Below, piece by piece: positions 38,924 through 47,069 of a stretch of 64,000 nucleotides of DNA. The notes under the pieces were generated by a model. It had not been told where the DNA came from. It searched no databases and saw nothing but the letters and a program-made list of their open reading frames with translations. The number at the start of each line of letters is the position of its first letter. The first letter of the stretch is position 1. This DNA comes from Pseudooceanicola sp. (GTDB lineage: Bacteria; Pseudomonadota; Alphaproteobacteria; Rhodobacterales; Rhodobacteraceae). The position numbers and the translations under genes are program-made. The DNA lies in NCBI RefSeq assembly GCF_029213205.1, contig NZ_JARGNH010000012.1:50265-114264 (forward strand). The letters are read 5' to 3'.

Positions 38924-39724
38924 TCAGAACTCCTGCCGCCGGATAGCCTCGATCACCGGGCCATAACCGTCCGGGCCGAGCCAGAACCGCACCATCTGCG
39001 TGACCCCGCGCCCGGTGCGGCTGGCACCGGTGATGCCATCGACCTCGTAGGAGGACACCGCCGGGCCGCGGGCAACGGCGAATTTCATCGCGCCGGACGG
39101 GTCGCGAATCACGGTGCCCTGAAATCCCGCCTGCCAGGTCGGTTCCTCGATCCGCGCGCCCAGACCGGGGGTTTCGGATTGCTGCGTGACCGCCAGGCCC
39201 GCGATCGTGTTCATGTCGCCGGTCAGGGCGATCATCGCCTCAATCGGGCCATTATAGCCCGACCCGATCACCGGAAAGATCGCGGTCTGCACCTGGTCGT
39301 CGCGGCGCAGGATATAGATCTGCACATAGCGCGGGCGCGTCCCGATCCCGGCGATGTCGGCGGCGGCGTCCAGCGGCCTGTAATTGTCGGCTTCCTGAAG
39401 CGCGGCGTCGAGCGTTGCCGGCGTCACCTCACGCGCCGCCATCCCGGTGTCGAGGTCGACAACGACGGTCGAGAGCTTGGCGCTGGCATCCGCGGCCAGC
39501 AGCTCCTGCATGCCCGGGATCGCGCTGATCAGCGCCTCCAGCCGAAGCTGGGTTTCGGCGGCGCGGTTGGCGGCCTGGATCGGACGCAGCAAGACCGTGG
39601 CCCCGGTCACGAAGGCAGAGCAGGTCGCGGCGACCAGAACCGCGACGAAGATGGTCTTGCCGCGGTTGTCGTTCGGTTGGGCGAGGAAGCGTTTCCACAG
39701 CGCGAGCGGGGACCAGTCAGCCAT
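38924..39724 (-). CDS. nqrC: Na+-NQR subunit C, flavinylated
   Basis: Covalent-FMN subunit of 266 residues: one N-terminal helix and a periplasmic FMN-binding domain. The ApbE acceptor motif is DGITGASRTG, so the acceptor is Ser235 rather than the Thr found in well-studied NqrC proteins (SGAT). ApbE accepts either residue by its D-x-x-(S/T)-G-A-(S/T) rule. The ATG at 39724 overlaps the nqrB stop. Confidence 0.92.
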   Translation of the reverse strand: MADWSPLALWKRFLAQPNDNRGKTIFVAVLVAATCSAFVTGATVLLRPIQAANRAAETQLRLEALISAIPGMQELLAADASAKLSTVVVDLDTGMAAREVTPATLDAALQEADNYRPLDAAADIAGIGTRPRYVQIYILRRDDQVQTAIFPVIGSGYNGPIEAMIALTGDMNTIAGLAVTQQSETPGLGARIEEPTWQAGFQGTVIRDPSGAMKFAVARGPAVSSYEVDGITGASRTGRGVTQMVRFWLGPDGYGPVIEAIRRQEF

Positions 39725-40499
39725 GGCGGTTTCTCCGTGTTGCCTGCCAAAGAAGCAGCGCGATTTCGTCCAGAAGCGGGGCGGCGAGATTCGCCAGCAG
39801 CGCCGCACTGAGGGCGAGCTGCGTGGTCGCGGCCCCGTCCCAGACCGCCAGAAAGAGGGCGATGAGGGCACCGTAGAACAGCCCCTGCATCCAGCGGCCG
39901 GTCTGCGTATTGGCCGACGTCACCGGATCGCAGACCAGCAGCGCGAAGCTGGCGAGTATGGCCGGGGCAGTGAACGGGTCGGTGACCGGCAGCCCCACCA
40001 GCGCGGCCAGCGAAAGCGCGATGGCCGTCCCGGCGACCAGGCGGATGGCGTAGAGGCCGAACGCCACGGCCAGAGCCAGCGTGCCGCATGCGCCCCAGGT
40101 TATCAGGATCGACAGCTCAGGCCATGGCGCGGCCGGATAGCCGAACCCCAGAAAGGCAATGGCGACCGTGGCCGGATGCAGGATGTTGCGGCCCCACCCG
40201 CCAAACGCCAGCTCGCCAATGACCACGCCAAAGCTGACGCCCAGCACGAAGGCGAAAGCGCCGAGGCCGGTCGGGGCCAGAACCGCGATCGCGAATGCGG
40301 TCACCACACCGGCGAGCGATGGCGGCTGTGCGCGCAGCAGCAGGAAGGCCAACTGCCAGCCGTAGGTAATGGCAAGCGCGGCAAGCAGGCGGATAGCGCC
40401 GTCCCAGCCTGCGCCCGTCAGCCAGACCACTGCCAGCGGCAGCATCGCGATGACCAGAAAAAGCGCCACTGTTTCCCGCGACCACATGCCCCTTGTCAT
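39717..40499 (-). CDS. nqrB: Short Na+-NQR subunit B (NqrB/RnfD family)
   Basis: A 260-residue membrane protein, against about 410 in Vibrio. The conserved GELAFGGWGRNILHPATVAI and the late LVCDPVTSANTQTGRWMQG are clear, so family membership is safe. Missing are the N-terminal extension of about 55 residues and, after FGYPA, the segment with DGYSGAT whose threonine carries the covalent FMN in canonical NqrB. No other D-x-x-(S/T)-G-A-(S/T) motif is present. It overlaps nqrA and nqrC. Whether riboflavin and quinone sites persist cannot be told. Confidence 0.88.
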   Translation of the reverse strand: MTRGMWSRETVALFLVIAMLPLAVVWLTGAGWDGAIRLLAALAITYGWQLAFLLLRAQPPSLAGVVTAFAIAVLAPTGLGAFAFVLGVSFGVVIGELAFGGWGRNILHPATVAIAFLGFGYPAAPWPELSILITWGACGTLALAVAFGLYAIRLVAGTAIALSLAALVGLPVTDPFTAPAILASFALLVCDPVTSANTQTGRWMQGLFYGALIALFLAVWDGAATTQLALSAALLANLAAPLLDEIALLLWQATRRNRHG

Positions 40500-41785
40500 A
40501 TCCCCCCCTCTTCCGCGACCTGATCGATCAGCAGGCGCAATTGCGCTGCGATCGGCGGATCGGCTTGGGTGATGTAATCGACCAGCGCGAGGTCTTCCTC
40601 AACCAGAGACAGCGCCCCGAGCGCGATCGCGCTCTCCGTATCGCCCGAAGAGATCGCGCGGATGAGCGGCATGACGGGAACTGTCCCGCCAAGCGCCTGA
40701 TCCAGCCCGGCGGTCGGAATGACAGGCAGCGGGCGCGACGAACGGCCAAGCGCCGCGCGAAGCCAGTGACGCCGTCCGGCGGGCTCGGGCTCGGTGAGCA
40801 CGGTGATCTGACGACTGCCCCAACTCAGCCAGCGCGCAGGCGTGCCGTCGATCGGGGATCCCGACAGGACCAGATGTTTCCCGGGCACAACTTTGCCAAG
40901 GAGAAGCTCACGAATATCCGCACCGGGCTGCACCTTGAGCAGAAGCGGATTGCGCATCCCCGGTCCGCTCAGGGCGACATGCCTGGTCTCGGGGATGTGG
41001 CCGGTGCGCATGAGCGCGCCGATATCCGCGAGCGCCTCAATGTGGATATCCCAGACCGGATGGGTGAAACTTGCGGGCGCGTGGCGCAGTATATGAATAC
41101 CAGCCAGCCCCCAGGGATGGGTTGCGGGAGCCTCGATGGTTCTCACCCGGCCGCCGGCGCTGCGCATGTCGATCTCGGCGCCGCGCGGTTTGACCAGAAA
41201 TATCGGCCCCTGTGTCAGAGTGGATAGCGCCGCCAGCCCGGCCTTGATCTCGGCGCCTCTCTCCTGCACCCAGTCCAGCGGGCACCCAGCACCGGGGCGG
41301 GTGTCATGGGCCATCACCACAATCGCCGACGGGCGCACCTCGCCGAAAGCGGGGGCGAAACCGGGGCGTTGCCGAAAGGCGCGCCATAACCCGGTGTTGG
41401 CCAGCAGCGTCCATATCTCGGCGCCGCTCGGGCTGTCCGGCACCTCGAAGGCATGCCGCCCTGCATCGGGTTCGTAATAAAACAGGATCGAATTCAAACG
41501 GTGGCCTCGGTCCATGTCGACCGAGGCCACACGGGCCGACATCGGGGCGGTCATGGTGAAGGCATGCGCTTTGGTCGCTCGCAGCACCGGCTGACCCTGC
41601 GCGACCAGATCGCCGGGCTTGACCAGAAGCTCGACCCGAAAGTCGCCACGGAACGGCGAACGGATCAGCGCTTCGTTGGTGATCCGTGTTTCGGTCATGG
41701 CGTTTGCGCCAGCGTCCGACGGACGGAGGCCTCTTGAACGGTCGCTCGTGGGCACCGTCAGACCGATGGCATGTCGCGACACCAC
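40496..41785 (-). CDS. nqrA: Na+-NQR subunit A
   Basis: Peripheral quinone-associated subunit of 429 residues. Recognisable parts are ALIRSPFRGDFRVELLVKPG, DLVAQGQPVL, the biotinyl-lipoyl-like fold at the N-terminus, and ALVDYITQADPPIAAQLRLL at the end. It starts with GTG at 41785 with AAGGAA six bases before. First gene of the operon nqrABCDEF-apbE-nqrM-CBS, divergent from a pentaheme cytochrome gene. Confidence 0.88.
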   Translation of the reverse strand: MVSRHAIGLTVPTSDRSRGLRPSDAGANAMTETRITNEALIRSPFRGDFRVELLVKPGDLVAQGQPVLRATKAHAFTMTAPMSARVASVDMDRGHRLNSILFYYEPDAGRHAFEVPDSPSGAEIWTLLANTGLWRAFRQRPGFAPAFGEVRPSAIVVMAHDTRPGAGCPLDWVQERGAEIKAGLAALSTLTQGPIFLVKPRGAEIDMRSAGGRVRTIEAPATHPWGLAGIHILRHAPASFTHPVWDIHIEALADIGALMRTGHIPETRHVALSGPGMRNPLLLKVQPGADIRELLLGKVVPGKHLVLSGSPIDGTPARWLSWGSRQITVLTEPEPAGRRHWLRAALGRSSRPLPVIPTAGLDQALGGTVPVMPLIRAISSGDTESAIALGALSLVEEDLALVDYITQADPPIAAQLRLLIDQVAEEGGI

Positions 41786-41899
41786 TTCGAGTTCCTTTTC
41801 ATCGACCGTCGTAACGTGATGCTATCCAAGATTTGTGGCGAATCCAAATTTCCTGTAGGGTTTTGGAAGCGTAAGCTTTTAATTTGACGGGAAAAATTC
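41786..41899. promoter_or_regulatory. Divergent promoter region for nqr and the pentaheme cytochrome gene
   Basis: A 114-base gap, AT-richer than its surroundings, between opposite start codons. It must hold both promoters, so the nqr operon and the cytochrome gene are likely co-regulated. No palindrome or FNR box was seen. Confidence 0.5.
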
Positions 41900-43090
41900 A
41901 TGAATCTGCCGCACATGAATACTTTGAGGGCAATTTACTTGATGGCGGGCTTCGCCGGTATCGTGATCGCCACGACCGGGCCGGTCCTTGCTCAGAGCGA
42001 TAAACCCTCTGAGATCGAAGAGATTGCCCGGGAATTGTCGACCTACGTCTTCCCGAAAACTGGCCCCTACACGCCGGAAGCAATCGTGATCGGGAATGCG
42101 CGCCAAATCGAAAGCTGGGCGCGATCGGCCCATGCCAACTCTGCCGCCGAAGCCTTTGCCCATTGGAATGCCGATGGCGAGATTCCCGGCGCCTGTGCCG
42201 TTTGCCATTCCGGCCAGGGGTTCCGCGCCTTCCACGGCCTGGACGGGAGCGCGCCCGGGCCCCTGCAATCCCCGATTCCGACCGGCGGCGTCGTGGATTG
42301 CGAAACCTGCCACAAGCCGGGACTTGCCGAGATCGACAGCGTTACCTTGCCCTCCGGTGTTGTCCACCCGACGGAGACTGCCCTGGTGCCCTGCCTGACC
42401 TGCCACACCGGTCGGTCCTCGGGCGCGAACGTGGCAAAGGTGACCGCCAACATGGCCGAGGATACGGTGAACCCGGAATTGTCTTTCGTGAACCCGCATT
42501 ACAAGGTGGCCGGGGCCACATGGCTCGGCGGTTATGGCGGCATCGGATATCATTATCCCGGCAAGACCTATTCCGGCCGCTTCCTTCACGCCAAGCCGGT
42601 CGCAAGCTGCCTGTCCTGCCACGAGCCTCATGCGCTGACGGTGAACGAGGCGATCTGCCTGACATGTCACGAGACCGGTGCGGCGCAGGATATCCGAATC
42701 TCGCGCCAGAGCTATGATGGCAGTGGCGATACCGCACAGGGGATCGCGGTGGACATCCGCGCCAACAGTGACCTGCTTATGCGTGAAATGCTGGACTATG
42801 CGTCGCAGGTTGCCAAGACCGGGCTGATCTACGACAGCGGTCGATATCCCTATTTCTTTGCCGACGCGAACCGCGACGGCGTTGTCGACCAGACCGACGG
42901 GCGGCCTGTCACGTTCAAAGGCTGGACGCCGACGCTGCTGCGGGCGGCCTATAATTGGAAAGTGGTCACGAGCGATCCGGGCATCCATGTGCACAACCCG
43001 CATTACGCGCTTGAACTGATCCATGATTCGATCGAATCCCTTGCCAAGGCGCAGGGAAAGGACTTTGCCGCATTCGGACTGATGCGGTGA
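41900..43090 (+). CDS. Periplasmic pentaheme c-type cytochrome
   Basis: A 396-residue exported protein. An N-terminal signal/anchor region (TLRAIYLMAGFAGIVIA to LAQ near 31) precedes five CxxCH haem motifs: CAVCH (99), CETCH (134), CLTCH (165), CLSCH (237) and CLTCH (253). Extra histidines (for example His200, His218, His230) may be distal ligands. The C-terminal 130 residues lack haem motifs and may be a partner-binding part. It is divergent from nqrA by 114 bases. It resembles the polyheme membrane-associated cytochromes but I cannot assign a named family; an electron-exchange role with the NQR complex is inferred from position. Confidence 0.85.
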   Translation: MNLPHMNTLRAIYLMAGFAGIVIATTGPVLAQSDKPSEIEEIARELSTYVFPKTGPYTPEAIVIGNARQIESWARSAHANSAAEAFAHWNADGEIPGACAVCHSGQGFRAFHGLDGSAPGPLQSPIPTGGVVDCETCHKPGLAEIDSVTLPSGVVHPTETALVPCLTCHTGRSSGANVAKVTANMAEDTVNPELSFVNPHYKVAGATWLGGYGGIGYHYPGKTYSGRFLHAKPVASCLSCHEPHALTVNEAICLTCHETGAAQDIRISRQSYDGSGDTAQGIAVDIRANSDLLMREMLDYASQVAKTGLIYDSGRYPYFFADANRDGVVDQTDGRPVTFKGWTPTLLRAAYNWKVVTSDPGIHVHNPHYALELIHDSIESLAKAQGKDFAAFGLMR

Positions 43091-43149
43091 TGGCCCTGCC
43101 GACAGACGGCACCTGACCTCGGGCACCTTCGCGGGCACGTGACGCCGTC

Positions 43150-43977
43150 TTAATACTCGGCCCCGCGCGCGATCAGAAGATCTGCGGGGGGATCCCGCAG
43201 GAGTTCCGCCGCGAACGAGCCGAGGCCGGTGAACGACAGGGTGCGGGTGGTGGCACCTACGGCGATCAGGTCCGGCGCAAAGGTCTTTATCTCATTGTAG
43301 CAGCTCGTTCCGACACCATTCTGGACGAGGTCGACTTTCGGCAGCTTCGTGGGAAGGCCTGCGCTCCACGTGGCGGATTGCTCGGCAGTTTCGCGTTGCA
43401 CGGCACGCGCATAATCCGATGTTTTCCCACCTGTCAGCCCCTCAAACGGCGCCATCCAGGCATGGAAGACCCGATAGGTTGCTTCGGGTGCCACGCTGAG
43501 CGCGGTGGTGACGGCCTGGCGGCACGCGGCAGAGAACGCCACGGGTGCCAGAACCCGGGCATAGCCATGCTGAACCGGGTCGGTGACGAGCAGCACCGGC
43601 GTCAGGGATTGGGACACGACACTCTCCACGGTCGTCTTTCTCAACCCGTCGAAAACGCGCCTGGCACGGTGCCGGCCCATGACAACCAGGTCGACCTCTG
43701 CGGAATTCACAAACTCGACCAGCCGCGCGATGGGATCGCCCGTTTCGATGTGGATCGTGTAGGGCAGGTTTTCGGCTATGCTCTTTGCCGAGGCTTCCAG
43801 ATGAGCCCGAAATTTGTCGACGAGTTCGAGGGCCAAGGACTCGGGAACACTGTCGTCAATGATCGACACCACCTGTACCTGGGCGTCCAGTTCATGGGCC
43901 AGAAGGAAGCCCCGCTGCAGGGCGCGATCGGACCGTGCTGAAAGATCCGACGCAATCAGAATGGACTTGATGTGCAT
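43150..43977 (-). CDS. Universal stress protein family, tandem UspA domains
   Basis: A 275-residue protein with two Usp domains. The first has SILIASDLSARSDRALQRGF and the ATP-type loop VVMGRHRARRVFDGLRKTTV; the second has APDLIAVGATTRTLSFTGLG. AGGAGAGG before the ATG at 43977 selects this start. It is convergent with the cytochrome gene. Usp proteins often accompany anaerobic or redox-stress operons; the target is unknown. Confidence 0.87.
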   Translation of the reverse strand: MHIKSILIASDLSARSDRALQRGFLLAHELDAQVQVVSIIDDSVPESLALELVDKFRAHLEASAKSIAENLPYTIHIETGDPIARLVEFVNSAEVDLVVMGRHRARRVFDGLRKTTVESVVSQSLTPVLLVTDPVQHGYARVLAPVAFSAACRQAVTTALSVAPEATYRVFHAWMAPFEGLTGGKTSDYARAVQRETAEQSATWSAGLPTKLPKVDLVQNGVGTSCYNEIKTFAPDLIAVGATTRTLSFTGLGSFAAELLRDPPADLLIARGAEY

Positions 43978-44083
43978 TGTTCTACCTCTCCTGGGCTGGG
44001 ACCTCGGCAGCAAGGTCGGCGGGCAGCTGTGGCCTCGCATCAATGATGTGGCGCTGAGGTACCTCTCAGCGGGCATTCCAAGT

Positions 44084-44101
44084 TATACATGATATACATG
44101 A
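44084..44101. repeat. Tandem 9-base direct repeat upstream of the usp gene
   Basis: TATACATGA occurs twice head to tail (44084-44092 and 44093-44101), about 107 bases before the usp start. It may be an operator half-site pair or IS-associated debris. Confidence 0.35.
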
Positions 44102-44150
44102 TAAAGCCGCGTCAGATTTGACCGACTTCAACGCTGCAACGACTGATGGT

Positions 44151-44462
44151 CTAGGCGGCGTCTTCATTTAAGCAAGCCAGGTCATTGCGCATGCGCGAGA
44201 CACAAAGGCTCGGAAGGATGAGACGTCTCAGGTGATCAGCGTGGTAAGCCGCGTCCGCCATCACATGCCCGACGCCTTCCAACCCTTCGATCAAGTCGGG
44301 GGCCTGCGGACAATCACCCCATTGACCGGGGGTGATGGTGAAGCGGATCGGCAGCCCGAGCGCATCGACGGCGGCATGGGCCTTGCAAATGCTTGCATCG
44401 ACGATGGGCGTATTCGAAGTCTGGGTCTTGGCGTATAGCGTTTCGACTTCAACTTGAAACAT
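44151..44462 (-). pseudogene. IS5-family transposase fragment
   Basis: The minus-strand frame contains KTQTSNTPIVDASICKAHAA, VDALGLPIRF and GLEGVGHVMADAAYHADHLR, typical of the DDE domain of IS5-type transposases. Both ends are missing: similarity starts inside the protein and is lost after LRRLI. About 90 codons remain. It abuts the broken 3' end of the enolase-superfamily gene. Confidence 0.8.
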
Positions 44463-44496
44463 GTCCCATCATGTAACGCGTTGAAATATATGACTT

Positions 44497-45456
44497 TCAG
44501 GCCGTGTTATGTGACTCAGGTTTGAGTTTGAACTGCTTTAACGTTCTGAAAAGAACTCTCCCGAACGCCTGACAGCGTCCAGCGCCGGACTCGGCAATGC
44601 ACCGTTCGCCAGTTGCCCGGCTCGGGCGGTAAATCTCGCCACGGCGACGCCGTTCGCGCCAGCCACAGGAAAGCCGGTTGTCCGTCGCAACCGGGATCGA
44701 GGTGGCGCGGGCGACCTCAGCCATGCTGTCCAGATTGTCCGGCGGCACCGGCTCCTCGAACCAGAGCGGCGCATAGGGCGCGATGGCCTCGGCCAATCGA
44801 ACGGCGCCGCCGGTGGAAAACTGGCCATGGGTGCCGAACAGCAGATCGGCGCGGTCGCCCACCGCCGCCCGGATCGCCCGGCAGAATTCGGCGGAGCGGG
44901 TAATGTCGCGCATCGCGGGCATGTGGCCGCCGCGCATCGTATAAGGGCCAGCCGGGTCGAACTTCACCGCCGTATAGCCGCGCCCAACCAGATCCAGCGC
45001 GCTTTCGGCGGTCTGCTCGGCGCTGATCCAGAACTCGGCCAGGGTGTGATGGGGCAGGGGGTAGAGGTAGGAATAGGCGCGCAGCCTTTCGTTCATCCGC
45101 CCGCCGATCAGCGCATGCACCGGGCGGTCGCGGTCTTTGCCCAGAATGTCCCAACAGGCGATCTCCAGCCCGGAAAACGCCCCCATTACGGTGGGATCAG
45201 GACGCTGGGTAAAGCCGCTGGAATAGGCCCGGCGGAACATCATCTCGATGTTCTCGGGGTTCTCTCCGGCCATGTGCCGGTCAAACACATCCCGGATCAC
45301 CGCCGATTGCGCGTCCGGTCCGACAGCGGCGGCATAGCATTCGCCCCAGCCAATGATCCCGGTGTCGGTGGTCACCTTCACCAGGAGCCAGTAGCGCCCG
45401 CCCCAGCCCGGAGCGGGCGGGGCGGTCACGATGATATCGAGTGAGTCGAGCCTCAC
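44497..45456 (-). pseudogene. Truncated mandelate racemase/galactonate dehydratase-like gene
   Basis: The first 250 residues are a good enolase-superfamily protein: the capping domain to about 110, then YTAVKFDPAGPY with the KxxD-type lysine region, LLFGTHGQFSTGGAVRLAEA and LWFEEPVPPDNLDSMAEV. After SIPVAT the sequence is out of register (a Arg-rich tail ending KPESHNTA), and the last barrel strands with the catalytic histidine region are absent. An IS5 remnant lies at the break. It overlaps the dehydrogenase gene upstream by four bases, so the operon was once intact. Confidence 0.75.
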
Positions 45457-46538
45457 CGCATTACGATGACATTGCGTCGGGCGGTGCCGGTCTTGGTGTT
45501 TTCGATTGCCTCGTTGATCTGATCGAAGCTGTAACGCCCGGAAATCAGCTCATCCAGCTTCAGCCGGCCCTGATGGTAAAGGTCGACGATCCAGGGGATG
45601 TCGCGCTTGATCACCACGTCGCCCATTTTCGACCCGATGAAGCCCTGGCCCTGATTGGCCATGATCAGCGGCGAATAAGAGGCGGTCTTGTCGCCATGCG
45701 GCATCCCGACCATCACCACATGACCGCCCGCCGCCAGATACTGCGGTGCCTGGGTGTAAACGGCATCGACACCGACGGTGACCAGCACCGCATCGGCGCC
45801 CCGGCCGAGGATGTTCTTCACCGCTTTCCAGGGCTTTTCGCCGGTGGCCGAGACCACATCGGTGGCGCCGAATTCGCGGGCGATCTCCAGCTTTTCATCC
45901 AGCATGTCCACCGCCACGACGCGCCGTGCCCCGGCGATCACCGCGCCCTGAATGGCGTTCAGCCCGACGCCGCCAGCGCCGATCACCACAACGTCCTGTC
46001 CGACCCGAATGTCGGCGGCCAGAGCGGCGGCGCCCACCCCGGTGATCACCCCGCAAGAGATCAGCGCCGCGACCTCTTTCGACAGATCGGCGGGGATCTT
46101 GCAGATCTGGCTCTGATCCACGACCACCTTTTCGGCAAAGGCGCCCGAGGCCATTGCCTGATAGACCGGCGCGCCGTCGATGGTGCTGAGCGGCCCTTTT
46201 GAGCCGTCATAGGGGGTTTCGCAGATCGTCGGTTGGCCAGAGCCGCAGGAAATGCAATGGCCGCAGGCGCGGATCAGGGTGACGCAAACGTGATCGCCAA
46301 TCGCCACGCCTTGCACGCCCTCGCCCAGGCCGATGACACGGCCAGCGGCCTCATGGCCGAACACCGCCGGCACCGGGCCGCCAAAGCCACCCTGCTGGAA
46401 CGAGATATCGGAATGGCAGATCGCAACCGCGTCGACCTCAACCATCACTTCGCCCATTTTCGGTTCGGCAAGCCGAATTTCTTCGATGATCAGCGGTTTT
46501 CCGTGCTCGTGACAGACTGCGGCTTTGATGGTTTGCAT
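45453..46538 (-). CDS. Zinc-dependent alcohol dehydrogenase
   Basis: Medium-chain dehydrogenase of 361 residues. Catalytic-zinc residues appear in AICHSDISF and GHEAAGRVIG, the structural-zinc set in CGHCISCGSGQPTIC, and the NAD motif in VVVIGAGGVGLNAIQGAV. It resembles class III/formaldehyde-type ADHs. GGAGG before the ATG at 46538 sets the start. It is coupled to the truncated enolase-superfamily gene, suggesting a former sugar-acid or aldehyde route. Confidence 0.9.
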   Translation of the reverse strand: MQTIKAAVCHEHGKPLIIEEIRLAEPKMGEVMVEVDAVAICHSDISFQQGGFGGPVPAVFGHEAAGRVIGLGEGVQGVAIGDHVCVTLIRACGHCISCGSGQPTICETPYDGSKGPLSTIDGAPVYQAMASGAFAEKVVVDQSQICKIPADLSKEVAALISCGVITGVGAAALAADIRVGQDVVVIGAGGVGLNAIQGAVIAGARRVVAVDMLDEKLEIAREFGATDVVSATGEKPWKAVKNILGRGADAVLVTVGVDAVYTQAPQYLAAGGHVVMVGMPHGDKTASYSPLIMANQGQGFIGSKMGDVVIKRDIPWIVDLYHQGRLKLDELISGRYSFDQINEAIENTKTGTARRNVIVMR

Positions 46539-46630
46539 TATTTCCTCCGGCAATTGAAGGATTAACCCTGTCGGGGGAACCGATATCATGCAAGCCGAAA
46601 TTCAATTCCATTGATCGAAACCAACCTGTG

Positions 46631-46933
46631 TCACGGTGCCACCCGCTCCGATCGGGCCAGGGCAAACACCGCCAATGCGGGCAGCAGGATCAGGACCGAT
46701 AACGCAAATGGTGCGTCAGGCAGATTGAGTGGCGCCGTCTCGGCGGTGAACAGGCGAAAGGTGGCGGTGAACAGGATCGGCGCGCCGACCATGGTCAGCG
46801 CCATCAGTGCTGACAGCACCCCCTGCAGCGCGACTTGGGAAACGTCGGGCGCCACCGCAAAGATCAGCCCGATCCCCATTGCGTCCAGCGCCACGGTGAT
46901 GATGATAAACGCAAAGGGCAGTCTTTTCGGCAT
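46631..46933 (-). pseudogene. MFS efflux gene with a large internal deletion
   Basis: The 100-residue frame joins the N-terminus of a TetA/Bcr-type MFS transporter (LPFAFIIITVALDAMGIGLI) directly to its extreme C-terminus (LQGVLSALMALTMVGAPILF, TATFRLFTAE). About 300 residues in between are missing but the frame is kept. It cannot form a transporter. Confidence 0.75.
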
Positions 46934-47069
46934 CAGCGACCAGCGGCAAAATCCCGCCAGATACTGGTCACTGCCTCCGGGCTGTCAACGTCCCCGGCTT
47001 CATCTTGCCAGAAATATTCCCGCCGGAGGCTCCCACAGCACCGGATCGCGCTGTCGCCGGGCAGGGGCC

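Noticed and set aside
43104..43150. AGACGGC/GCCGTCT inverted repeat as a terminator between the cytochrome and usp genes
   Set aside because: A 33-base loop and no U-tract make it weak; it may be coincidental.
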